Shown here: in pieces, positions 1 to 6,206 of the stretch
Position numbering within the stretch: the first letter of the stretch is position 1
Layout: every line of letters starts with the position of its first letter
Assembly: GCA_017940705.1 (NCBI GenBank)
Contig: JAGAYB010000043.1
Span: forward strand, 1-6,218
DNA length: 6,218 bases
Direction of reading: 5' to 3'
Origin: Selenomonas sp.
GTDB taxonomy: Bacteria; Bacillota_C; Negativicutes; Selenomonadales; Selenomonadaceae
The notes under the pieces: generated by a model
Seen by the model: only the letters and a program-made list of their open reading frames with translations
Told to the model about the DNA's origin: nothing
Database searches by the model: none
Position numbers and translations under genes: made by a program

Positions 1-1
1 C

Positions 2-1414
2 GATGTTATTGAAGTGTTCCCGGCAGGCTATAACAACCGGGCTGTGCGCATAGAACTCTTTGGCGATGAAATTGACCGCATGGTGGAGTACGATGTGGTG
101 ACGGGAGAAATCTATGGCGAGCGCACCCATTTGATGGTGTTCCCGGCCTCCCATTATGTGACGGAGGACGAGGATATGAAAATCGCCATGAGGGATATCC
201 GGGCGGAACTGGAGGAGCAGCTGAAGCTGTTCCGTGATAGCGGCAAACTGCTGGAGGCGCAGCGCATTGAACAGCGTACTAACTACGATTTGGAAATGAT
301 GCAGGAGATGGGCTATTGCTCTGGCATAGAAAACTACTCCCGGCATCTGACCCATCGGCAGGCAGGGGAGGCACCCTACACGCTGCTGGATTACTTCCCG
401 GAGGATTTTTTGATTGTGGTGGACGAGTCTCATGTGACCCTGCCTCAGGTGCACGCGATGTACGCCGGAGACAGGAGCCGCAAGGTTTCGCTGGTGGAAA
501 ACGGTTTCCGCCTGCCATCTGCTTTTGACAATCGTCCCCTGACCTTTGAGGAGTTTGCGGCGCGTATAAATCAGATTATCTATGTGTCAGCCACCCCGGG
601 CAAATACGAACAGGAACAGGCGCAGCAGATTGCACAGCAGGTTATCCGTCCTACGGGCCTGGTCGACCCGGAAATCGAGGTGCGCCCGCTGGAGGGGCAG
701 ATTGATGATTTGCTGGCGGAAATCCGCCTGCGTATTGAGCGCAATGAGCGTGTGCTGGTCACGACCCTGACCAAGAAGATGGCAGAAAATCTGACGGATT
801 ATCTGAAGGAGGCCGGCGTGAAGGTGCGTTATCTGCATTCGGACATTGCTACCATCGAACGGGCGGAAATCATTCATGATTTACGGGCTGGGGAGTTTGA
901 TGTGCTTGTCGGTATAAATCTCTTGCGCGAGGGTCTGGATATGCCGGAGGTTTCCCTGATTGCGATTCTCGATGCCGACAAGGAAGGTTTCCTGCGCTCG
1001 GATACATCCCTGATTCAGATAATCGGCCGTGCCGCCCGTAATGCTAATGGCCGGGTAATCATGTACGCCGACAGGATTACGGACTCCATGAAACGAGCCA
1101 TGGACGAAACTGAACGCCGCCGGGAAATCCAGCAGGCTTACAACAAGGAACATGGCATTGTGCCCAAGACCATTATTAAACCCATTAAGCCGCTGATTGA
1201 GACGACTTTGGTGGCTGAGACTGCTGCGGACTATACGTCAGGTGAGGGCAGAAAGAAAAAGAAGCTCACCAAAAAGGATAAGGAGAATCTGGTCAAGACC
1301 CTGCTCCGGGAAATGCAGCAGGCCTCCCGGGCGCTGGAATTTGAACGGGCGGCAGAACTGCGTGATATGATATTAGAACTGGATGGGACACTTCCTCAGG
1401 GCAAAGGTAAGTGA
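2..1414 (+). CDS. uvrB: UvrABC system protein B, C-terminal two thirds (5' end outside window)
   Basis: UvrB is the helicase-like subunit of nucleotide excision repair. UvrA loads it at damage, it opens the strands and it then recruits UvrC. The reading frame is open from the left edge (codon at 2) with no start; the in-frame GTG at 14 is internal. 470 residues are visible. UvrB is usually about 660-680 residues, so roughly 190-200 are missing, including Walker A and the damage-probing beta-hairpin. Visible in order (fragment numbering): the conserved [19 protein letters not shown] stretch at the start; Walker B-type DESH at 141-144; SATPG at about 196; the [13 protein letters not shown] region from about 304; the QIIGRAARN arginine-finger motif at about 339; and a C-terminal UVR domain at about 425-461 (UvrC/UvrA contact, ending in ELRDMILEL). 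No frameshift is seen. It stops at TGA and is followed 7 bp later by a hairpin terminator. Family assignment is certain. Confidence 0.98.
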   Translation, partial: DVIEVFPAGYNNRAVRIELFGDEIDRMVEYDVVTGEIYGERTHLMVFPASHYVTEDEDMKIAMRDIRAELEEQLKLFRDSGKLLEAQRIEQRTNYDLEMMQEMGYCSGIENYSRHLTHRQAGEAPYTLLDYFPEDFLIVVDESHVTLPQVHAMYAGDRSRKVSLVENGFRLPSAFDNRPLTFEEFAARINQIIYVSATPGKYEQEQAQQIAQQVIRPTGLVDPEIEVRPLEGQIDDLLAEIRLRIERNERVLVTTLTKKMAENLTDYLKEAGVKVRYLHSDIATIERAEIIHDLRAGEFDVLVGINLLREGLDMPEVSLIAILDADKEGFLRSDTSLIQIIGRAARNANGRVIMYADRITDSMKRAMDETERRREIQQAYNKEHGIVPKTIIKPIKPLIETTLVAETAADYTSGEGRKKKKLTKKDKENLVKTLLREMQQASRALEFERAAELRDMILELDGTLPQGKGK

Positions 1415-1421
1415 GTGGTAT

Positions 1422-1467
1422 AAAAGTCCCCATAAGCTAGAGATTGGTCTAACTTATGGGGACTTTT
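1422..1467. terminator. Bidirectional intrinsic terminator after uvrB
   Basis: AAAAGTCCCCATAAG (1422-1436) and CTTATGGGGACTTTT (1453-1467) are perfect 15-nt reverse complements. After one C-A mismatch the stem continues for 4 bp (TAGA 1438-1441 with TCTA 1448-1451), closing a 6-nt loop. The A-run on the left and T-run on the right flank a GC-rich middle, so either strand gives a stem followed by U residues. It ends uvrB and could also stop bioB transcripts arriving from the right. The U-tract is short (4) and lies within the stem. Confidence 0.85.
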
Positions 1468-1525
1468 GGTGAATTACTAGTTTGTTGTTGTCGATGTCAA
1501 TACGTTCTTAAAGTTATCTGTTACA

Positions 1526-1730
1526 GCTCAGCTTGGTGGAGGTGGGAATACTTTTTCTCCGCTCACTAAATGACCCACTAGTAAAATATCGTCTTATAGT
1601 GACCTTGCGCCGGGCAGGCCAACGGCGCGTCTATCAGCTTTGCCTGCCGTTTATGCTGTTTGTGGGCCAGCCCTCACTTTGTTCGGGCAGTCGTTCCGCT
1701 GCGAAAAAGCATCCCCACCTCCGCCTGAGC
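1526..1730 (-). repeat. Structured repeat element, copy A (about 205 bp)
   Basis: The ends are imperfect inverted repeats. GCTCAG (1526-1531) matches CTGAGC (1725-1730). After a 4-nt insertion on the left (CTTG), 1536-1557 pairs with 1703-1724 (GGAGGTGGG...TTTTTC against GAAAAA...CCCACCTCC) with only a few mismatches. Inside are three hairpins: GCGCCG/CGGCGC (1607-1612 with 1623-1628, within the 23-nt core 1606-1628 shared exactly with copy B), CAGC/GCTG (1635-1638 with 1655-1658) and GCCC/GGGC (1670-1673 with 1685-1688). The strand given is the one on which two outer-stem mismatches become G-U pairs; it is inferred. It could be a structured non-coding RNA, a MITE-like mobile repeat, or both. 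I do not recognise the family and see no clear target-site duplication. Confidence 0.72.
1606..1628 (+). repeat. 23-nt core, left arm of a perfect distant inverted repeat
   Basis: This 23-nt, GC-rich sequence starting TGCGCCGGGC is the exact reverse complement of 1937-1959. It can fold on itself (GCGCCG/CGGCGC, 10-nt loop). It is the best conserved part of elements A and B. Confidence 0.9.
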
Positions 1731-1836
1731 AAATATTTGTATTAAAACGCTTGGTATCGGCGGTAAGCAAACAATTACATCGATGTGCTTGTTACGAGAA
1801 GGGACGAGTTCATGTTTGTTGCCTAATTCGTATCGT

Positions 1837-2032
1837 GGGGTGAACGGGGAGTGGTTTTTCTGTCTGGAGCGACTGCCTGAGCGTCAGCGAAGGCCGGCAC
1901 GCCGTAGAAATCAGCTAAGTAAGTACGCTGAAAGGAGCGCCGTTGGCCTGCCCGGCGCAGGTAACTGGACAGCTAAAAATTATCAGGGCGGGTCGTTTAG
2001 CGGAAACAGAAAAATTACTCCCCGTGAACCCC
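1837..2032 (+). repeat. Structured repeat element, copy B (about 196 bp), inverted relative to copy A
   Basis: Termini 1837-1863 and 2006-2032 are 27-nt inverted repeats with 23 matches. Mismatches are a GG opposite TT, which is G-U in + strand RNA, and a GA opposite GA, a tandem sheared G-A arrangement on the + strand. Read on the - strand it aligns with copy A along its length. Shared parts are CTAAAYGACCC, the identical 23-nt core (1937-1959), a CAGC/GCTG hairpin (here TCAGC 1911-1915 with GCTGA 1927-1931), a GCCT/AGGC hairpin (1875-1878 with 1891-1894) and GGCAGTCGYTCC. Distances from core to the two ends (about 75 and 100 nt) match copy A. It lies just past the bioB stop codon, so a bioB transcript would carry its complement. 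Confidence 0.72.
1937..1959 (-). repeat. 23-nt core, right arm of the perfect distant inverted repeat
   Basis: Exact reverse complement of 1606-1628, with 308 bp between the arms. Such a pair could form a long stem in a read-through transcript or serve recombination that inverts the 1629-1936 interval. Confidence 0.9.
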
Positions 2033-2097
2033 GTGCATCGTATGAACGGGATATATTTAGCACGCACTAACCAATAAACTGCAATAAGTCGGTGTAA

Positions 2098-3063
2098 TTA
2101 TTTGTTGGTCAGCCCCAGTTTTTCCAGCATATCAAGGTCTTCTTTGATAGTGGTGCCGGAGGTGGTGAGCATATTGCCGGTGATGGAGGCGGAGGCTCCG
2201 TGCTGAAATGCCGTGGCTCCGTTTTCCGGGAGCAGCTTGCGGCCGGCGGCCAGCCTGATATTGGCTTCGGGGTTGATGAGCCGGAAAATGGCTACGGTGC
2301 GGAGTATGTCCTCTGCCGGCAGGGGCGGCTGCCCTTCAAGCCCCGTGCCCTTTATCGCCATCAGCGCGTTAATGGGGATGGATTTTATATTCAGCTCGGC
2401 CAGACTCAGAGCCATATCCAGTCGGTCCTCCCACGTTTCGCCCATGCCGATGATACCGCCGGAGCAAACATCCAATCCCTCAGACTGTGCCAGACGAATG
2501 GTCCTTATGCGGTCCTCATAGCTGTGAGTGGTGCAGATATGAGGGAAGTAACGCCGGGAGGTTTCGATGTTATGATGATAGCTTTTTACCCCGGCGGCTC
2601 TGAGCTGCTGGAACTGCTGACGGTTCAAAATACCGTGGGAGGCGCAGAGGTCTATCTTTAGCGTGGCCTTCATTTTTTCATAGGCGGCGATGGCCTGTGC
2701 AAATTCTGCTCCGCCAAGAGCTCTGCCCGAGGTCACGATGGCGAAGCGGTTTACCCCGGCCTGCTCATTGGCAAGGGCACTGTGCAGGATTTCTTCTGCC
2801 GGCAGGAAGGAATATTCCTCAACACCCGTATGATGGCAGGCTGCCTGAGCGCAGTATTTGCAGTCCTCACTGCAGCGGCCGCTGCGTCCGTTGATGATGG
2901 TACACAAATCAACGTGATTGCCGCAAAAATGTTTTTGCACCTTGCCGGCACAGGACTGCAGCTCTTTTAGCGGCGCAGTAATCAGCCAGGCTGAATCATC
3001 CTTTCGGGAAAGGCGGCGGCCGTTAATGATGTCATTGGCTAAATCTGCCAGTTGTGTTGTCAT
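2098..3063 (-). CDS. bioB: Biotin synthase, variant lacking the Cys97 cluster ligand (Type II-like)
   Basis: BioB is a radical-SAM enzyme that inserts sulfur into dethiobiotin, the last step of biotin synthesis, in the cytoplasm. The product is 321 residues, near the usual length but without the extended C-terminus of E. coli BioB (346). The radical-SAM [4Fe-4S] motif CSEDCKYC gives C64, C68 and C71. Family hallmarks follow: YHHNIETS (162-169), VCSGGIIGMGE (199-209), SIPINAL (228-234) and IRLAAGR (269-275). Compared with E. coli, C140 equals Cys128, C200 equals Cys188 and R270 equals Arg260, but A108 (in NRFAIV) replaces Cys97. Extra cysteines C54 and C177 sit where E. coli has Ser43 and Ile165. 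I chose ATG at 3063 because AAAGGA precedes it by 9 nt; an in-frame ATG at 3126 lies upstream of the predicted transcript start. No other biotin gene is in the window. It is convergent with uvrB and divergent from uvrA. Confidence 0.97.
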   Translation of the reverse strand: MTTQLADLANDIINGRRLSRKDDSAWLITAPLKELQSCAGKVQKHFCGNHVDLCTIINGRSGRCSEDCKYCAQAACHHTGVEEYSFLPAEEILHSALANEQAGVNRFAIVTSGRALGGAEFAQAIAAYEKMKATLKIDLCASHGILNRQQFQQLRAAGVKSYHHNIETSRRYFPHICTTHSYEDRIRTIRLAQSEGLDVCSGGIIGMGETWEDRLDMALSLAELNIKSIPINALMAIKGTGLEGQPPLPAEDILRTVAIFRLINPEANIRLAAGRKLLPENGATAFQHGASASITGNMLTTSGTTIKEDLDMLEKLGLTNK

Positions 3064-3072
3064 ATTATCATA

Positions 3073-3078
3073 TCCTTT
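3073..3078 (-). promoter_or_regulatory. bioB ribosome binding site (decides the start)
   Basis: On the - strand AAAGGA lies 9 nt before ATG 3063. No comparable purine-rich site precedes the upstream in-frame ATG at 3126, so the shorter protein is preferred. Confidence 0.85.
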
Positions 3079-3094
3079 GCTAGTGATACAATCT

Positions 3095-3123
3095 ACGATA
3101 AACGAATAAGCAAACAATGTCAA
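3095..3123 (-). promoter_or_regulatory. bioB promoter
   Basis: On the - strand a perfect -35 TTGACA (3118-3123) is followed by a 17-nt spacer and TATCGT as -10 (3095-3100, 4 of 6 to consensus). Transcription would begin near 3088, leaving a leader of about 25 nt that contains the AAAGGA site. The -35 lies inside the candidate BirA operator. Confidence 0.65.
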
Positions 3124-3148
3124 CATAAAATTATATTTAGGTTTACTA
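3117..3148. promoter_or_regulatory. Candidate BirA (biotin repressor) operator
   Basis: ATGTCAACA (3117-3125), a 14-nt AT-rich spacer, then GGTTTACTA (3140-3148). Against the published BirA operator form TTGTWAACC-N14/15-GGTTWACAA the right half matches 8 of 9, the left 6 of 9, and the spacing fits. It covers the bioB -35 box, as expected if biotin-bound BirA shuts off bioB. The match is by eye; no birA gene is in the window. Confidence 0.6.
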
Positions 3149-3166
3149 AGCTACTGCAAGGGTAAA

Positions 3167-3195
3167 TTGACATAAAGGAAACGTTGTAATAAACT
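3167..3195 (+). promoter_or_regulatory. uvrA promoter
   Basis: TTGACA (3167-3172), a 17-nt spacer, then TAAACT (3190-3195, 4 of 6 to TATAAT). The start would fall near 3202, giving a leader of about 39 nt. TACAAT at 3200-3205 is a better -10 hexamer but has no -35 at proper spacing. A dedicated promoter is needed because uvrA is cut off from uvrB by a terminator and by bioB. Confidence 0.6.
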
Positions 3196-3204
3196 ATTTT
3201 ACAA
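3184..3204. promoter_or_regulatory. Inverted repeat over the uvrA -10 region, possible operator
   Basis: TTGTAA (3184-3189) and TTACAA (3199-3204) form a 6+6 inverted repeat with a 9-nt spacer that contains the predicted -10 hexamer. The regulator is unknown. It does not match the Gram-positive LexA box (CGAAC-N4-GTTCG). In AT-rich DNA this could be chance. Confidence 0.3.
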
Positions 3205-3226
3205 TAAAGGCGATTGAGAGAGCGTG

Positions 3227-3234
3227 AAAGAGGT
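3227..3234 (+). promoter_or_regulatory. uvrA ribosome binding site (decides the start)
   Basis: AAAGAGGT with 6-7 nt before ATG 3241. It lies downstream of the in-frame TTG at 3214, which therefore cannot be served by it. Confidence 0.85.
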
Positions 3235-3240
3235 ATTTTC

Positions 3241-6069
3241 ATGGAACAATTCATCAAAATCAGAGGTGCCAGAGCCCATAACTTAAAAAATATCAATGTT
3301 GATATTCCGCGTGACAAATTGGTAGTGGTTACAGGACTGTCCGGGTCGGGGAAATCTTCTCTGGCCTTTGATACGGTATACGCTGAGGGGCAGCGGCGCT
3401 ATGTGGAGTCTTTGTCCTCCTATGCCCGGCAGTTTTTAGGACAGATGGATAAGCCGGATGTGGATAATATTGACGGCTTGTCTCCGGCCATTTCCATTGA
3501 CCAGAAGACTACCAGCCACAATCCCAGGTCTACTGTTGGCACGGTGACGGAAATTTACGATTATCTGCGCCTGCTCTTTGCCCGGGCCGGACGCCCCCAT
3601 TGTCCCAAATGCGGCAAACCCATTACCCAGCAGACAGTTGACCAGATGGTAGACCAGATTAAGGAACTGCCGGAGCGCACGAAAATTTTGCTGATGGCTC
3701 AGGTGGTGCGGGGCAAGAAGGGCGAACACCGGAAGATTCTCGACCATATCCGTCATGAGGGCTATGTCAGGGTGCGTATTGACGGGGAAATTTTTGATGT
3801 CAATGATGAGATACGTCTGGAAAAGAATAAGAAACATACCATAGAGGTAGTGGTAGACCGGCTGGTGGTACGTGAGGGTATGGAGCAGCGTCTGGCTGAT
3901 TCGCTGGAAACGGCGCTGAAATTGGGCGAGGGTGTTGTCTACGTGCAGATTGTGGACGGTGAGCTGCTGATGTTCAGTGAGAACTTCGCCTGCGTGGACT
4001 GCGGTATCAGCCTGCCGGAAATCACGCCGCGGATGTTTTCTTTCAATAATCCTTACGGTGCCTGTCCTGTATGTACGGGACTGGGCAGCCACATGGAATT
4101 TGATGAGGAACTGGTGATTCCTGACCCGTCACTTTCCGTGGGGGAGGGCGTTTTTGCCCCATTGTCAAAAAATCTCCATTCCTATGCTATGTGTGCTATG
4201 GATGCCGTGCTGCGGGACTATGGCTACACTTTGGATACGCCGTGGAATGAGTTGAACAAAAAGACGCAAAAACTTCTGCTGCATGGCTCCCCTGACGAAA
4301 AATTCCGTTTCCGTTACACCAATATGTTTGGCGAAAATAAGGAATACAATGTGGAGTTCGAGGGTGTCATGCCCCTGCTTGCCCGGCGTTATCATGAGAC
4401 AGATTCCGATGAAATGCGCGAGGCTTACGAAAACTACATGACGGAGATACCCTGTCCGGCCTGTCATGGTGCCCGCCTGAAACCTGAAACCTTGTCGGTG
4501 CTGGTTGGGGACAAAAATATCAATGAAGTCACCGGCCTGAATATCCGGGAGGCGGAAGATTTCTTCCAAAGTCTGGAATTAACGGCCCGGGAGGCTAAAA
4601 TCGCCAGACAGATTCTAAAGGAAATCCATGCCCGATTAAACTTCCTTTTAAATGTAGGCCTTGATTACCTGACCCTGTCCCGGGCGGCAGGTACCTTATC
4701 GGGAGGCGAGGCTCAGCGCATCCGTCTGGCAACTCAGATAGGCTCAGGTCTGCAGGGCGTGCTCTACGTTTTGGATGAGCCCAGTATCGGACTGCATCAG
4801 CGCGATAACAACCGCCTGCTGGAAACCTTGAAGAACTTGCGCGATTTGGGCAACACCCTGCTGGTGGTAGAGCATGATGAAGACACCATGTACGCGGCTG
4901 ACAATATCATTGATATCGGGCCGGGGGCCGGTGCCCATGGCGGACAGGTCGTAGCTCAGGGCACGGCGCAGGAAATCATGCAGGTGCCGGAATCGGTAAC
5001 AGGACAGTATCTGTCCCGGAAAAAATTCATTCCCGTACCTTCACGGCGCCGTCCCGGCAATGGTAAATGTCTGGAGGTCATCGGTGCTGCGGAGAACAAT
5101 CTGCAGGATATCAATGTGAAATTTCCGCTGGGCACGCTGACCCTGGTTACGGGTGTTTCCGGCTCCGGCAAAAGTACGCTGGTCAATGAGATACTTTTCA
5201 AGGGCATTGCTTCGCGTCTGTACCGGGCCAAGGGCAAGCCGGGGCGTCACAAGAGAATCAAGGGCTTGGAGCATATTGACAAGATTATTGATATCGACCA
5301 GCAGCCCATCGGCCGGACGCCGCGCTCCAATCCGGCCACCTATACCGGCGTATTTGATGCCATCAGGGAGCTGTTCAGCCAGACCAGTGAGTCAAAGGTT
5401 CGCGGCTACAAGGCCGGACGGTTCAGCTTCAACGTAAAGGGCGGCCGTTGTGAAGCCTGCAAGGGTGACGGTATATTGAAAATCGAAATGCACTTCCTGC
5501 CCGACGTCTATGTGCCCTGTGAAGTCTGCAAGGGCGCACGGTATAACCGGGAAACACTTGAAGTCCGCTACAAAGGCAAGACCATTGCCGATGTGCTGGA
5601 CATGACCATTGATGAGGCCGTGGCTTTCTTTGCCAATGTGCCGAAGATTGCTCGCAAACTACAGGTCATTCAGGATGTAGGGCTGGGCTATATCAAGCTG
5701 GGACAGCCGGCGACAACGCTTTCCGGCGGTGAGGCACAGCGTGTGAAATTGGCCACGGAATTGTCCCGGCGCAGTACGGGCAAGACGCTTTATATTCTGG
5801 ACGAGCCGACAACCGGCCTGCATTCGGCGGATATCCATAAGCTGCTGGGGATTTTGCAAAGACTGGTAGATGGCGGTGATACCGTGGTGGTCATTGAGCA
5901 CAACCTCGATGTGATTAAGACGGCTGATTATATTATTGATCTGGGCCCGGAAGGCGGAGACAAGGGCGGCACGATTGTCGCCACCGGGCGTCCTGAGGAC
6001 ATCGTCAAAGTAGCAGCTTCCTATACCGGCAAATTCCTCAAGCCCCTGCTCGAAGAAAAAAACGGATAA
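3241..6069 (+). CDS. uvrA: UvrABC system protein A, excinuclease ATPase subunit
   Basis: UvrA dimerises, scans DNA for bulky lesions and hands UvrB to the site using two ABC ATPase modules. The product is 942 residues, the normal bacterial length (E. coli 940). Visible in order: Walker [10 protein letters not shown] (32-40); a CPKCG pair (C121, C124); first zinc module with C251, C254, C275 and C278; a CPACHG pair (C405, C408); ABC signature LSGGE (486-490) and Walker B LDEPS (511-515); second Walker [10 protein letters not shown] (638-646); second zinc module with C737, C740, C760 and C763, which contacts DNA in known structures; LSGGE (827-831) and Walker B with D854/E855 followed by PTTGLH. 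All catalytic and zinc residues are present. ATG 3241 gives the canonical [17 protein letters not shown] start and has a good ribosome binding site; the TTG at 3214 would add nine non-conserved residues. It is transcribed on its own and divergently from bioB. In many Firmicutes uvrB and uvrA are adjacent; here bioB and repeats separate them. Confidence 0.99.
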   Translation: MEQFIKIRGARAHNLKNINVDIPRDKLVVVTGLSGSGKSSLAFDTVYAEGQRRYVESLSSYARQFLGQMDKPDVDNIDGLSPAISIDQKTTSHNPRSTVGTVTEIYDYLRLLFARAGRPHCPKCGKPITQQTVDQMVDQIKELPERTKILLMAQVVRGKKGEHRKILDHIRHEGYVRVRIDGEIFDVNDEIRLEKNKKHTIEVVVDRLVVREGMEQRLADSLETALKLGEGVVYVQIVDGELLMFSENFACVDCGISLPEITPRMFSFNNPYGACPVCTGLGSHMEFDEELVIPDPSLSVGEGVFAPLSKNLHSYAMCAMDAVLRDYGYTLDTPWNELNKKTQKLLLHGSPDEKFRFRYTNMFGENKEYNVEFEGVMPLLARRYHETDSDEMREAYENYMTEIPCPACHGARLKPETLSVLVGDKNINEVTGLNIREAEDFFQSLELTAREAKIARQILKEIHARLNFLLNVGLDYLTLSRAAGTLSGGEAQRIRLATQIGSGLQGVLYVLDEPSIGLHQRDNNRLLETLKNLRDLGNTLLVVEHDEDTMYAADNIIDIGPGAGAHGGQVVAQGTAQEIMQVPESVTGQYLSRKKFIPVPSRRRPGNGKCLEVIGAAENNLQDINVKFPLGTLTLVTGVSGSGKSTLVNEILFKGIASRLYRAKGKPGRHKRIKGLEHIDKIIDIDQQPIGRTPRSNPATYTGVFDAIRELFSQTSESKVRGYKAGRFSFNVKGGRCEACKGDGILKIEMHFLPDVYVPCEVCKGARYNRETLEVRYKGKTIADVLDMTIDEAVAFFANVPKIARKLQVIQDVGLGYIKLGQPATTLSGGEAQRVKLATELSRRSTGKTLYILDEPTTGLHSADIHKLLGILQRLVDGGDTVVVIEHNLDVIKTADYIIDLGPEGGDKGGTIVATGRPEDIVKVAASYTGKFLKPLLEEKNG

Positions 6070-6075
6070 TATCTG

Positions 6076-6129
6076 CGTTATAACGCCGTTGTTCCAGTTT
6101 TGCCATAGGCAAAACTTCCTCTTGGCGTT
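6076..6129 (+). other. Palindrome and nested hairpin just after uvrA
   Basis: CGTTATAACG (6076-6085) is a perfect 10-bp palindrome 7 bp after the uvrA stop. It overlaps AACGCC (6082-6087), which pairs with GGCGTT (6124-6129). Inside this stem AGTTTTGCC (6096-6104) pairs perfectly with GGCAAAACT (6108-6116) across a 3-nt loop. There is no U-tract, so this is more likely an mRNA 3'-end structure or part of a repeat than a terminator. Confidence 0.55.
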
Positions 6130-6133
6130 TCAA

Positions 6134-6187
6134 CGAGGTGGGAGATATGCTCGCCGCCTGTTTTGGTATTCGTGCCCCCACCTGCTG
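6134..6187 (+). repeat. Possible internally deleted copy of the A/B element
   Basis: GAGGTGGGAGATATGC then TCGCCGC (from 6135) resembles the 5' end of copy A read on its - strand (GGAGGTGGGGATGC then TTTTTCGCAGC). GTATTC (6166-6171) followed by CCCCCACCT and GCTGAG resembles copy A's 3' end (GTATTCCCACCT ... GCTGAG). The roughly 130-nt middle of the element is absent. The match is by eye and rests on short GC-rich arms. Confidence 0.4.
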
Positions 6188-6206
6188 AGGTGGGGGACAT
6201 TTTCTT
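6175..6206 (+). terminator. Intrinsic terminator downstream of uvrA
   Basis: CCCCCACCT (6175-6183) and AGGTGGGGG (6188-6196) form a perfect 9-bp, GC-rich stem with loop GCTG, followed by ACATTTTCTT. It lies about 105 nt past the uvrA stop codon. An upstream AGGTGGG (6136-6142) can also pair with CCCACCT (6177-6183), so two exclusive folds are possible. Confidence 0.7.

Larger units (their letters stand above)
1415..2097. other. Gene-free interval between convergent uvrB and bioB
   Basis: No credible protein gene lies here. The short open frames have no convincing ribosome binding site, resemble no family I know, and run across the repeat elements. Contents: the uvrB terminator (1422-1467), an AT-rich stretch (1468-1525), element A (1526-1730), a 106-bp spacer without recognisable signals (1731-1836), element B (1837-2032), and a short tail up to the bioB stop codon. 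No tRNA- or rRNA-like sequence is seen. Confidence 0.8.

Noticed and set aside
1765..1796. Weak palindrome around CATCGATG in the spacer between elements A and B
   Set aside because: Only the central 8 bp and a few outer bases pair; no promoter, operator or RNA family fits.
1533..1843. Overlapping + strand open frames of 70 and 67 codons (1533-1745 and 1640-1843)
   Set aside because: Both cross element A in different frames with no family resemblance or ribosome binding site.
1526..2032. CRISPR array, tRNA, or 6S/SRP-type known RNA as an explanation of the repeats
   Set aside because: There are only two inverted, diverged copies with long internal structure, so it is not CRISPR. There is no cloverleaf, and I recognise no signature sequence of 6S, SRP, tmRNA or RNase P. 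A ~200-nt length and long stem alone do not justify calling 6S RNA.
2030..2050. CCCGT/ACGGG hairpin just after bioB as its terminator
   Set aside because: The stem is only 5 bp with an 11-nt loop, and the nearest T-run on the - strand is about 15 nt away at the edge of element B. Element B or the hairpin at 1422-1467 are better candidates for ending bioB.
1783..2070. 95-codon + strand open frame in the uvrB-bioB interval
   Set aside because: It runs across the spacer and most of element B, is Arg-rich and low-complexity, has no convincing ribosome binding site, and is explained by the GC-rich repeat.
3064..3126. ATG at 3126 as the bioB start, adding 21 residues
   Set aside because: It lies upstream of the predicted -10 and within the operator region; the added residues are not BioB-like and AAAGGA supports ATG 3063.
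3214..3240. TTG at 3214 as the uvrA start
   Set aside because: It lacks an upstream Shine-Dalgarno, adds non-conserved residues and places the good AAAGAGGT site inside the gene; ATG 3241 gives the canonical N-terminus.
3436..4092. 218-codon - strand open frame inside uvrA
   Set aside because: It lies wholly antisense to the conserved uvrA coding sequence and its composition (Gln/His-rich) is typical of an antisense shadow.
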